64,000 bases of DNA from Rhynchopus sp. YZ270_cl-10 (taxonomy: Eukaryota; Euglenozoa; Diplonemea; Diplonemida; Diplonemidae): NCBI GenBank assembly GCA_964035575.1, contig OZ037848.1, positions 806,001 through 870,000 on the forward strand, in the 5' to 3' direction. The notes beneath the pieces are model-generated. The model saw only the letters and a program-made list of their open reading frames with translations. It made no database searches and was not told the DNA's origin. A program made the translations under genes and the position numbers. Positions 29,403-38,929 of the stretch are shown here, piece by piece (the stretch's first letter is position 1; each line of letters starts with the position of its first letter).

Positions 29403-29996
29403 CTTGTGGGTGAGGTGTTGTTTTGATAATTCTGTGAGGTGTGTGGTATACTAAAAGAAGAAACGTGGGAATATGTGGCCGTGCAAGACAACACATAAAA
29501 GCTGTTCGCACAAACGCCTCTCTGTATGCAGGCACCCACCCGGACCTCACTCGGTTATGCAACCGCGCAGGGCATCATTGATACACACAGAGGGGCTGCT
29601 GTACAGGCACACAGTCGCTTCCCATAGAACGGGTTCCGGATGAGTTCCCTTGAAGGATTGGGGTCAGGGTAGTGGGGGTGCGTTTAAGAGAGAAAATAGC
29701 AAGGTTTTTATAGTTTTTTATTGTTCGTTTTGCCAAGCTTGCAGCAGCCTGTGGGTGAGAAAAAATTCTAAAAAAAACATAACAAAACGACAGTTTCCCC
29801 ACCCCGCCCACTTCCTCGAAATAAGGTAGAACCGCCCACCCCATAACCCCTGTAGCCCTAATGTCAGCTGCATCGTGTATTTCGGCGTTAGTGAAATTCG
29901 GTAAAGTGTTTGCTCGGGTGTATTTTCCTTTTGATAGCGTCGAAAATACATCAAAACACACAAAACACAGTCACCATTTGGAGCATTCCGCCTCTC
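29403..29996. other. Gap: no gene seen
   Basis: Upstream flank of the 8-repeat gene (minus-strand ACACCTCACAG then AATTATCA, matching the paralogue) and downstream flank of cyclophilin H. No hairpin element seen. Confidence 0.45.
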
Positions 29997-31177
29997 TCAC
30001 ATTTCGCCGCATTCTGTGATGGAACATTGCAATCGAGGTCTGCTTGACTCCTTGCCTTCGACGGGGACGTTTTCGATCTTTCTGACTGTGAGCATCCTGT
30101 GGAGGGGTATGTTGCATTGTGCAGTGTGCACTCCAATCAGAGGCATAATTAAGCTATTGTATTTCAATGTACAGTACAGTAGCGGTAACTAAAGGGGCAA
30201 AACACCCACCTTAGCTTTTTCAAAATCCGATATATTGACCCACGGATATTTATATCGCGACTGCAGCCCAAATAATTTTTGAAAAAGCAGGATGTGAAAG
30301 TTTTGGAAAGGTTCAGAAACGAATTTGGAACATTTGAAAGTATTCGCTTTTTAGCCATACCCGTCAATTACCTTCCCAAACACAACGTGCTTGTTGTCAA
30401 GCCAGTCCGCCTTCGCGCAGGTGATAAAAAACTGCGAGCCGTTCGTGTTCTCGCCCGAATTCGCCATGGAGAGGTACCCTGGCCCTTCGTGTTTGAGGTC
30501 GAAGTTCTCGTCGTCGAAGTGTTCACTGTAGATGGACCGGCTGCCAGACCCGTCGTTCTGTGAAAAATGAGAGGTGGCAAACAGAACAACTTTGTTTGGT
30601 TTTTAGAATACCCCATCAGATATGCTAAATAAAAAGGTACAAAGGAAAAATGGTTGGTTCTCTCTCTGTGCTCTGGTCTTATGGGGTTTGCCTTTCCCAA
30701 AAAGAGCATTTTTATTTGTTGTAAGCAGCTGCACAAAACTAAGCTAAAAACAGAATTGACACATACATTGACATAATCCCCACACTGCAGCATAAAGTCC
30801 TTCAGCACCCTGAAGAACACACACCCTTTGTACCCCAACGGCGTGCCCTGCTTGCTGCGGTACTCCCCAGTACAGAGCTGGCGGAAGTTCTCCGCTGTCT
30901 TGGGGACGGCGTGCGCGAACAACTCAATTTTGATCCTCCCCACTGGGACATCGGCTATGGACACATCCATGAACACCACTGGGTTGTTGCGTGCGTTTAA
31001 CTGCCCTGGAACGGCAGGCGTAGGTGAGGTAGGTGCTGCCGCAGCAGCAGCTGGCGGTGGTGACAACGGTGGCACCCCTGCTGTTGCATCCTCAGTGCGC
31101 GCCCGCTTCGCCTCTGGTGCATCTAAGGCACTGCCTTCAGCATCAGCAGGCCGCTTTTCTCCTGCAGTGGGGTCCAT
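29997..31177 (-). CDS. PPIH: Cyclophilin H-like peptidyl-prolyl isomerase, three exons, 235 aa
   Basis: Cyclophilin of the spliceosomal U4/U6.U5 snRNP; cis-trans isomerase of Xaa-Pro bonds. Exons are 31177-30767, 30557-30361 and 30096-29997 (donors GTATGT and GTATGG, acceptors CACAG), all in frame. The core reads [20 protein letters not shown], then [19 protein letters not shown] and [40 protein letters not shown] follows, and it ends CGEM exactly like human PPIH. The catalytic Arg of FRVLKDFM, the Phe and Gln of DFMLQ, the Trp of ADWLD and the His of KHVVFG are present. The 65-residue N-terminal extension ([16 protein letters not shown], Pro/Ala runs) is unusual for the family and may be a nuclear signal. 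The ATG directly follows AACACCTAG. Confidence 0.94.
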
Positions 31178-31391
31178 CTAGGTGTTGATTGAGTATTTTT
31201 TTCTTCCTCTATGTCCCCCTATATATATATGGGAGTGGAGCTGATAGTGTGTAGCCTGAAGGGGGTGAAGGGGTGTGAGGGGAGAGGAGGGGAGAGGAGA
31301 GGAAGGGAGGAGGAGATTATTAGCAACAAAATGGAATAAAAAATAATGAAATGTTCTTGTGGTGGAAGAGGGGGAGGGGATTATAACTATT
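31178..31391. promoter_or_regulatory. Upstream flank of cyclophilin H
   Basis: Minus strand: C/T-rich tracts (31270-31312), then TATATATATA at 31221-31230, then the ATG. No proven promoter element; the tract could serve RNA processing. Confidence 0.3.
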
Positions 31392-31392
31392 T

Positions 31393-32173
31393 ATTCACCT
31401 CCTTTTAGCGGGGTTTTATTTTGCGATAACTTCACGCATTTTTTTCCCAGGCGAGGGCTACTTAATTTGCCGAGCGAAGCGAGGCAAATTGAGTGCACGA
31501 GCCTGGGAAAAGTTACTTGTGTCTCTTCGTGTTGATAAGTATCGTGTTGCATTGCAGCATCCACACCAGTTCCACAGTGACCTCGTTCTGTACTTCATGA
31601 TTTTCCCCACTCCCTCTGTAGTTACTCTTATCTTGTCCCTGGTTATGCCCATCAATCCTCTCTTTCCGTTCTCACCCTTTTTACCTGTTTTCTTGTCATC
31701 CCGTAGTACTCTGTTAACCTGCTAGTAACCCTGTTTACCTAGCCCCCATCTACTCGTATTTACCTTGTTATCCTTTCTTCTCTTCTACCCGTGGTACCCT
31801 GTTTACCCTTTTTTTTTTTTTTTTTTTTTTTTTAAACACCGTGTTGATCGACTCTACCCAACTCGTCACTTCCCTTTGGTTGTTGTGATCATGACTTGTA
31901 TTATCACTGAAGTACAGAAAAACCCAAATCGTCTCGTTTGATTGTTGTGAACATGTCTTGTAGAATTCTGTGAAGTTTGTGGACTGGTGCGGAGCACAGA
32001 CATGGGATGGGAGGGGCTGTCTATAGGGGGTGGGGTTGGGTTGCTAGGGGGTAAAAAGAACTGGTGAGGGATACTTATCCCCTTCATCGCGACAGAAACT
32101 TTCCTTGTATATTGCATATCCCCAAAAAAAATAAGTGAAGTATCGCAAAATAATCCGCTAAAAGGAGGTGAAT
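31393..32173. mobile_element. MITE-like element with 40-bp inverted ends
   Basis: Left 31393-31433 (ATTCACCTCCTTTTAGCGG then TTTTGCGATAACTTC) is inverted at 32137-32173. The interior has no coding sequence; it holds a small foldback (31442-31511), a T-run at 31809-31833 and an imperfect direct repeat TTGTTGTGANCATG (31880 and 31942). It shares the CTTTTAGCGG block with the next element. Confidence 0.65.
31442..31511. repeat. Nested 70-bp foldback
   Basis: TTTTCCCAGGC (31442-31452) pairs with 31501-31511 and AATTTGCC (31464-31471) with 31483-31490. It could form a cruciform or hairpin. Confidence 0.7.
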
Positions 32174-32282
32174 ACGTAATTTTATTTCACGGGAAATAAA
32201 GTATACGAAAGGATTTGGCACTTTTAGCGTGACTTATTTATTGTGCAATAACTAACGAGTATGTGTCCTCACAGGAAGCTCT

Positions 32283-33187
32283 CAGGGCAGTGTTTCCGCG
32301 ACCCAAAAATCGGACGAAGTTCGTCCGGTAGGGGAAAAAAAAAAAAAAACTGCCGGACGAAGTTCGTCCGGACGAAGTTCATCCGGGGAGTGGGAAAAAT
32401 GGGTGGGGAGAGGGCCCGGGGTACATTGTAAAGTGGACGAGTGGGGTGCGGCCCCGCAGGGGACGCACCCCACCCCGTATAGAAAAATAAAGGCCTCCCC
32501 TCTTTGGCGTCGCGCAGATCTGCGGCCGCACTTATGGTATCCCCCTCTATCATTCCCCTCAAACCCTTTGCGGGTTTGCGCACGGAGTACAGCATTGAAC
32601 AGCTAGGCAGATTGTACGACCAGTTCTTCACCCCCCACAAACTGGCCTACATGCATCACGATGTCGTGGGCGGGGATGCGCTGAAGCCGGTGTACAGCGA
32701 CACCGCTGAACGGAAGCAGTTCCAGACAGCCAGTATTGTGCAGGGGGTTGAATTCAGTGACCTGTTGGCAGAGTGGCAAGAGCTCAAGTCGGCGTTGAGG
32801 GTGTGCACCTCAATGACAACTCTTCATGACGTTCTGATGTATGTTGAGCTCAATGAGGAAGGTGACACCGAGTACCCTCAGATGAGGACGTTACTCCGTC
32901 TCTTGTTCACTCTTCCTGTGGGTACAAGCACAGCTGAGCGCTTATTCCACCACCCGCCACGCTTTGTTTTCGAGTATCTCGTAACGTGAGTTTCTCACCT
33001 GTTGTGTCTCACGAAAGACCGTGAGGCGAGACAACTCCGCCGGAGGCCCCCGACCCGGCGCGCGAAGCGCGCCGGGCTCGACCTGTATTGTGTTAAGCAC
33101 TAGTAAAAAAAAATTTTTTGGGGGGGGGAAAAAACTCGTCCGCCCCCTTCGAAAACACCGGAAGAACGCGGAAACCCTGTCTCAGGG
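32283..33187 (+). mobile_element. Decayed hAT transposon, C-terminal transposase fragment only
   Basis: Left end CAGGGCAGTGTTTCCGCG (32283-32300) is matched in inverse by CGCGGAAACCCTG (33167-33179), a typical hAT terminus. The frame at 32504-32989 encodes a C-terminal transposase piece with YPQMRTLLRLLFTLPVG then TSTAERLF, the hAT dimerisation motif; the N-terminal two thirds are missing. CGGACGAAGTTCGTCCG palindromes lie at about 32312-32380. A palindromic GC-rich block GGCGCGCGAAGCGCGCC lies near 33056-33073. Confidence 0.7.
32504..32989 (+). pseudogene. hAT transposase fragment, 161 codons
   Basis: Residues about 70-155 resemble the hAT C-terminal region, ending at the TSTAERLF block. 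The fragment lacks the zinc finger and most of the catalytic core, so it is not functional. It is unrelated in detail to the transposase at 1425-3935. Confidence 0.65.
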
Positions 33188-33768
33188 AAAAAAAAAAAAA
33201 AAGAGCGTGAAAAAAAAGAAAAAAAAGCTCTCATTACCCTCCCGCCAGCGCTACCGGGTCCCGCGGACCCCTAGATAGGCCCGCTGAGGGGCTGGCGGGA
33301 TTGAGGAGGCTGGAGGGAGGCTAAAAAAGGCTGGACGGTCCCTCCAGCCCTACTACCTACATGTACCAAAATTTAGCGTGAAATTATCATTAAATAAAAT
33401 CCCGCTAAAAGTGCCAAATCCTTCGTATACTTTATTTCCCAGGGGAATAAATGAATTAATAAGAAAAAAATGGGGCGGGTCTCTCTGTATTGCTTTGGCT
33501 TTTGTTTTGTTTTGCCGAAAAAAGCATTTTAGTTGGTGGAAGAGGGGAGGAGGAAAAAAGAGAAGGGTGGGTAATGGGGAAGGGGGAAGGGATAAAAAGT
33601 ATAGTATAGTGTGGGTGGATTTGCGCACAGCCAAAAAAAAAAAAAATGTATAAAAAATAATAAAAAAGAGGGAGTTTGGATATTTGATTTCATCATGTAC
33701 TGTACTCTGCTGGAGTCTTGCGACTCCAATACATTCCAAAATAAAAATGGAAAAGAAAAGAAAAATTG

Positions 33769-33855
33769 ATTTGACATACAAAAATCCCTCTCGTGAACAG
33801 TATATATTTGGTACATGACAGATACAAATCCATTTTAGAGGTTGAAATCTGATTT
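33769..33855 (-). repeat. Hairpin element, family B
   Basis: Plus-strand landmarks are TTGACATACAAAAATCCCTC at the left and GGTTGAAATCT at the right, with TCTCGTGAACAGT near the left. Confidence 0.55.
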
Positions 33856-33970
33856 AAAAAAAAAGAAGAAAAAAAGAGGGGGAAAAAAAAAACAACGTGG
33901 CTTCGCAGCACCCTCCTATTTTGCCCAATGGCTCTTTGCGCCAAAGAAATGAAATGAAATAAAAAGAAAA

Positions 33971-34013
33971 GTTTTATCAGATGCAACTTGCCCTAGCTGT
34001 GCTCAGTCACACC
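33971..34013 (-). repeat. Hairpin element, family A, degenerate
   Basis: Keeps TCAGATG, CCTAGCTGTGCTCAG and TCACACC on the plus strand. It is followed by ATCACAATC and GTATCGTACAG, a tail also seen after the copy at 46671. Confidence 0.45.
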
Positions 34014-34361
34014 TTTTGATCACAATCATGTATCGTACAGCATCAGCTTTGTACGATTTTTTTTCCACAAGAGGAGGTTGGGAATGAGAAGAGTGGATAT
34101 GCGCACTTAGGTAGCAAGCTTGGAGAGATTAATGAAACAGCTTTAGTTTAAAAAAAAAAAAATGGTCGGTTCTCACTTTATACTTTTTACAAATTTGACG
34201 AAAAAAAGCATGCTTGAGGAGAACTTCAGATTCAGTGTTTACTTTTCAATTCAGGACAACAGAAACCTTTTTGAGAGGTGTAACACATCATTTCTTCTTG
34301 TTTTTTGGTTTAAGTATTGTAAGAAAAAGGTGGTGAAACCAACGTGCAAAAATAAACTCGG

Positions 34362-34459
34362 CTTGAAATACAAAAGCCCTCTCGTGAACAATGTACCCTC
34401 GATGCATGACCCCAACCATGCAGTCCTAGATCCATTTTTTTGTATTCTTTTACATCTGA
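34362..34459 (-). repeat. Hairpin element, family B
   Basis: Nearly complete copy: CTTGAAATACAAAAGCCC, then CTCTCGTGAACAATGTACC and CCAACCATGCAGTCCTAGA. Confidence 0.6.
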
Positions 34460-34818
34460 AAACAAAACGTTCAGTTGGTGGTCAGCGGTCCACAGGAGAA
34501 CCCGAAATAGATTTTTTGCTTTTCTTGAAAGAAAAAAAAATGGGGAAGGGGGAGGGTGGATTGCGTTAGTGTTGCAGGCTATGTACTTAGAGACGCTTCA
34601 CCAACACGCTATAATCCTTTTTAAACAGCCTCTCTTTTCCATCTCAAACTACGCACGGATTGTAAGAGCTTTCTTTTTTTCACATTCACCGCCAGGTTTA
34701 GACCGAAAATTGCTAAAATGGTGCCTAAAAAAAAAAAAGTCAAGAAAATTTCTTGGGGGCATCTAATTATGCCCCTTATCTTAGAACAGTCTGTGGTAAG
34801 ATTAACAAATACAAAGAA

Positions 34819-34858
34819 AAGTTTTGTAAAGATGAAACGTAAGCCTCGCGGGGCTCAC
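34819..34858 (-). repeat. Hairpin element, family A, degenerate
   Basis: AAAGATGAAACGTAAGCCTC then GGGGCTCACTC; preceded by AAATACAAAGAAAAG as in the copy at 8424. Confidence 0.45.
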
Positions 34859-35283
34859 TCTGAACCTGAATAACATGAAATAGCAAGGTTGAAAACGCCA
34901 ACACCCAGCCAGATGCAAAAGCACCGAACGCAGGGAGGGGGGGAGGTAGGTTGGTTACACGGTGGACTGGTTCTGCGTGCTGGAGGGAGACACACAAAAA
35001 GAAAGTGCTGGTCAATCAGAGGTTTTGTACTGGTCATTGACCAGTACTTTGCCGGCCCGTTGGTCACCCTTATAAAAGCAACAACAACAACAACAACAAC
35101 AAAACAACATAAAGAGAATGCAACAATTCCTAGACCATTTGGCACAGCGAGAGCCTCGCGCACCGCTAAGGGTTTCTTATATTTTGTCGTGTGCACTCCC
35201 TTTGTATTGTAAGGACGTTCTAAACAGATACATCCCAAAAAAGGTCGTGTGGGGTAAAAACCCCTCTGGAAAAAGAGCAAAAG

Positions 35284-35323
35284 TGTATAAGATGAAACCA
35301 AGCCTGTCGTGCTTGGTCACCTC
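35284..35323 (-). repeat. Hairpin element, family A with compensatory stem change
   Basis: On the minus strand the stem is CCAAGC/GCTTGG where other copies have CTAAGC/GCTTAG: a U-A pair has become C-G by change on both sides. GGTGA and TCATC are kept; the loop is ACGACAG. Confidence 0.7.
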
Positions 35324-35409
35324 AACCGGCAAAGAAGAATGGGTTAGTAAGATAAAATCTACGCCCTGATTGATTAGTCGTCATTCCACAAGGAAAAAAG
35401 GCCTTAAAA

Positions 35410-35627
35410 GATGAGTGCGCCTCAGAAGGCACAGATACACATCGATGAAGAAAATATTTCGTGAAACAAAGAGAAGTTGAAAAGTGCAAAACGCCTCGCC
35501 GGACGTAGGGCACTAAAGACAAAACAATTGTTTCATATACTAACTATTCTACTGAATAGATGGAACAAAACAAAAAAAAAAAAACCTTGAAAAACAGATG
35601 AATGTGCCTCAGTGTGCGCATTACATC
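35410..35627 (-). repeat. Cluster of three hairpin elements (families E, C, E)
   Basis: 35410-35450 (GATGAGTGCGCCTCAG), 35472-35515 (GTGCAAAACGCCTCGCCGG then GGGCAC) and 35597-35627 (GATGAATGTGCCTCAGTGTG then CATC). Confidence 0.5.
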
Positions 35628-36341
35628 GTAACACTTTTTTCTGTGTTTTTGGGAACCACCCACCAAGCTAGACGGTTGTAGCCCCTAAAGGCTATGGAAT
35701 CAATCACATTGACGAAAATCGTCTTGAAAACCCAAAAAAAAAAAAAAGCCGCGTTTTATTAGTTTTCCTAAGGTACATTGTGCCTTGATAGATACTGTTT
35801 AGATTCATATACCGTGTTCGTAAAAATGCTCGACCGTAAAAAAGGTCGAACTTCCTAAAAAATCTTGAAAAGGTCGAACACATTTACGGTCGATAATTTT
35901 GTACGAATACGGTACTTGATTGATCATGTGTTGTGCTGACACCTTTGCGCTTCGTTTTGAGCAGCAAGTAAGGGTAGCCCTAGGGTTGCAACACATTTGC
36001 TAAAAGAAGGAAAAGCTTGAAACATGAATTGGGCAGTGCACCTTACAGGAAATGGAAGTTGAAAGAAAAGAGAAAAAAGGAGAAGTTGAAAGTCAAACGC
36101 CTCACCCAATTAACGCCGACATAATTACCGGCTAGACTGTCGACAAAAAAGTCACCATTTTTGTAAGTTGCTAGAAAAAAAAAATGGTCGTAACACAAAG
36201 GTTCTGTGTCCAAATGTGACCTTTTCGTAAGGCTCGGAATACCTACAAAGGACGGGTTCGTTGGTGTGTCCCCCGACACGACATTTCATTTTCTTTGAAA
36301 ACTTGGTTTGCTTAACTGATGCGTGCAAAAAAAGGGGTTTT

Positions 36342-36492
36342 CTTGAAATACAAAGCCCTCTCGTGACAGTGTACCTAAAAAATTTTTCATACAGACACCA
36401 TCAGTTATATGAGCACACCCTCGCTGGATTCAGACAAGAAGAAGAGAAAACTTGAAAAATGCGAATGTGCCTCTCTCTCCTGCACACACATC
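36342..36492 (-). repeat. Hairpin elements, families B and E
   Basis: 36342-36381 is the hairpin-proximal part of family B. 36459-36492 is family E with stem TGTGC/GCACA on the minus strand, a compensated change relative to TGTAC/GTACA at 18613. Confidence 0.6.
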
Positions 36493-36692
36493 TTTTATGA
36501 CTATCGTTATCGCGCTGGAACAAGGCTGGGTTTGCATGAAGATGGGCTCTTCGTCACAAAGACAGTTGTTCGGGATGACGTCGTCCCTAGAAGAAGAAGA
36601 AGAAGAAATAGCAAGTCTCACTAAGATCAATAAGCCTCTAGTGAACAGAGATCTAAAAAAAAAAATCACACTCTTTATACCAACTGATCTAT

Positions 36693-37170
36693 CATGGATG
36701 TAGAAAGTACTTCACGTACTTTTTTTTGAAAAAAAAAAGTAAAAAAGTACGTGACGAAAAATATAAAAAAAACGTACTTTTTTTTTTTTGAAAAAAAAAA
36801 AGTACTTTTTTACCCATTTGGGTATGGGTTCATATTTCGTGAAAATTTTAGTCACTAAAATTTTGTCCATTTTTCTGTATATCGCCCACCACAGAATGGG
36901 CGGATTCCGGAAATGCAAATGCGGGTGTTTTCGGGCATTTTTATGGCCGAAAACGCTGCATTATTTTCACGTACGTTGATTTTCACGTGAAAAAAAAAGT
37001 ACTTTTTTTTTTTCAAAAAAAAAAAAAAAGTACTTTTTTTCGTTTTTTTTTCGAAATCACGTAAATCACGTAAAATTTTTTTCAAAAAACGTCACGTACG
37101 TGAAGTATCACGTAACCCGATTTTTGGAAAAAAAGTACTTTTTTTTCGTCACGTACTTTCTACATCCATG
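36693..37170. mobile_element. 478-bp MITE with 6-bp target duplication
   Basis: Inverted ends CATGGATGTAGAAAGTAC (36693-36710 and 37153-37170), flanked by direct repeats ATCTAT at 36687-36692 and 37171-37176. Subterminal arms contain many GTACTTTTTT/AAAAAAGTAC and ACGTGA units in both orientations. No coding capacity. A 6-bp duplication is unusual; the Dada superfamily makes 6-7 bp, but assignment is only a suggestion. Confidence 0.85.
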
Positions 37171-37201
37171 ATCTATGATACTCCAGAAAAAAAAAAAAAG
37201 A

Positions 37202-37250
37202 GAAGTTGAAAAGTGCAAACGCCTCACCGTTCATCGGCGGACGCAGACAC
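37202..37250 (-). repeat. Hairpin element, family C (type copy)
   Basis: On the minus strand CGCCG, loop ATGAA, CGGTG form the apical stem with one G-U pair, between TGCGTC on the left and AGGCGTTTGCAC on the right, ending TTTTCAACTTC. Confidence 0.65.
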
Positions 37251-37436
37251 TGGTTCTCCGCAGGGGTTATCGAACTCCAGAGAGCACTTCATTGGCATGT
37301 ACACGGTTTCCACGAGGGAGGTTGCAAGCAGGAACGTAATCATTCCCCCAACCAGAGAGGGAGGAGGGAATTTTATCACGCAAAGAGGTCAAAAAGCCTC
37401 GTGTCTTGGCGGACAGCACAAAAAAAAAAGGTGGTA

Positions 37437-37495
37437 ATTGATGCAGGCACCTCCGACTGACCCGCGTACGATGCCAGCCATGGATGAAAACACAA
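37437..37495 (-). repeat. Dispersed repeat, family F
   Basis: TTGATGCAGGCACCT, then CTGACCC and GTACGATGCCAGCCAT, matching 51044-51102 at most positions. Not obviously related to families A-E. Confidence 0.6.
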
Positions 37496-38200
37496 AAGGG
37501 GAGATTATTTTCATTGAACGCAGCCAAAAGGTCGTAGCAATCTAATTGGCGCAAAAGTGATTTAGGAAAGAAGAAAAAAAAGGAAAATAGAGAAAATACT
37601 TGGATTCCAATAATAAAAAACGTCTTCGGGATAACCCTTCCGCCAACGCAGAAAGGGATGACAAAACAAAAAAAGGAGATTTTTTTTTCTGTTTGAAATA
37701 TTACCGAGACTGCAAAATATCATCCTGAAATTCAAAAAAAGACGTCACATTTTTCACCATCATTCACATGACACCAAGGGAGGGTGATCAGTGAGGGCTG
37801 CAAAAAAGAACCCCACACACGCCCCCCCGGTGCAATTGATCCAAAGGTTTCCACCCACTTCCTCTCCTCCCCTTTTCCCTTCACTGCACAACTAGGTGTG
37901 AGTGGGGCTCAGGGGACAAAAAAGAAGCTTTTTTTTTTTGGTGGAAGGGGGGGATACGGGAAGCTCCTTCCTTCTCTCCTTCTCTGAGAATCCATCCCTC
38001 AGGGCCATGTATAATAGACTCAAGGGGCTAGAGCTGAGGCCAGACCACACTGCCTTACAGGAAGGGGCAAATCAAAAAAGCTGCTGAAGGGGGAAATAAC
38101 AAAAAAAAATATTGTTAATGGTGCGATCGGAGCGAGTTGTTACAAAGTCTTCACAGGGTAAAACGGGGTCGCGGTCAAATATTATTTTTTTTCAAAAAAA

Positions 38201-38250
38201 TTGAAAACTTGGTTGTATTAGTGTAGACACCCGAGGATGAACTACTATAT
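38201..38250 (-). repeat. Hairpin element, family D
   Basis: TTGAAAACTTGGTTGTATTA then GTGTAGACACCCGAGGATGA on the plus strand; closing stem GTAG/CTAC. Confidence 0.6.
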
Positions 38251-38310
38251 TTTTTGTTTTGACCGCATCGTTGACCGATTTTTTTTCCCCCTCCCCCGCT
38301 AAGAAAAAGA

Positions 38311-38353
38311 AAAGTTTATAAGATGACCCTACGCCTTTCGTGCTTAGTCACCT
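38311..38353 (-). repeat. Hairpin element, family A
   Basis: Minus strand GGTGACTAAGCACGAAAGG then CGTAGGGTCATC; one stem mismatch. Confidence 0.65.
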
Positions 38354-38423
38354 TGATCACATTCGTTATCGAAGTAAAAAAAAAATACCCATGCAGCAAT
38401 ACTTGGCAAAACAGGAAGAAAAA

Positions 38424-38463
38424 TATTATAAGATGACCCTAAGCCTCCCGCACTTAGTCACCC
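38424..38463 (-). repeat. Hairpin element, family A
   Basis: Minus strand GGTGACTAAGTGCGGGAGG then CTTAGGGTCATC; the closing pair of the loop has become U-G, allowed only in minus-strand RNA. Confidence 0.65.
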
Positions 38464-38929
38464 TCACGAAGAAACGTTTGTATGAGAAGCTAACCCTCTC
38501 TAATGCTTACGTCACTACCACAAGGTAGGACAATACAATGATACAAGAAACGTCTGAGGGGGTAAAAGAAAAGATCTCCCTCCTAAGCAAGAGAGACTAA
38601 CAATTAGGCCTTGAAAAACCTACCTTAAGTTTTTTTTCCCCTCCCCCCACCCGACCTACGTTTTCTTGGATCACTGCAACTGATAATGGCACAAAAAAAA
38701 AAAAGAGAGTAACGATGAATAAAACGTTGTTTTGGCACAAAAAATTGAAAAAAATAATGGCAAAAGTGGAAATTTACGAAGCAAATGTATAAGTTTTAGA
38801 CACCCTCCTAACGAATATATTAGCGTAAATTATATAATGGCTTTTATTTCACGCACATTGTTTAGGGGGAAATCCTAAGTTGTATTACCCTTTTTTTTTT
38901 TCCCCATACCCTCTCCCCTCTCCCTCTCT

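Larger units (their letters stand above)
32191..33440. mobile_element. MITE-like element with 40-bp inverted ends, hosting a hAT remnant
   Basis: Left 32191-32230 (GGGAAATAAAGTATACGAAA then GGATTTGGCACTTTTAGCG) is inverted at 33402-33440. The inner parts of both ends match the ends of the element at 31393-32173, so the two are related and lie head to tail 17 bp apart. The interior is interrupted by a decayed hAT copy. Confidence 0.65.
33441..36686 (-). other. Gene-poor stretch dense in hairpin elements
   Basis: No host gene recognised. It holds clean or partial copies of family B (33769, 34362, 36342), A (33971, 34819, 35284), C (35472, 36081) and E (35410, 35597, 36459), spaced 60 to 450 bp apart and all in the same orientation. 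The sequence between them is A-rich on the plus strand. Confidence 0.6.
37171..38929 (-). other. Gene-poor stretch with hairpin elements
   Basis: No gene recognised. Family C at 37202, family F repeat at 37437, family D at 38201, family A at 38311 and 38424. Near 38818-38865 a degraded block TTAGCGTAAATTAT...TTTATTTCACGC recalls the ends of the MITEs at 31-33 kb. Confidence 0.55.
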
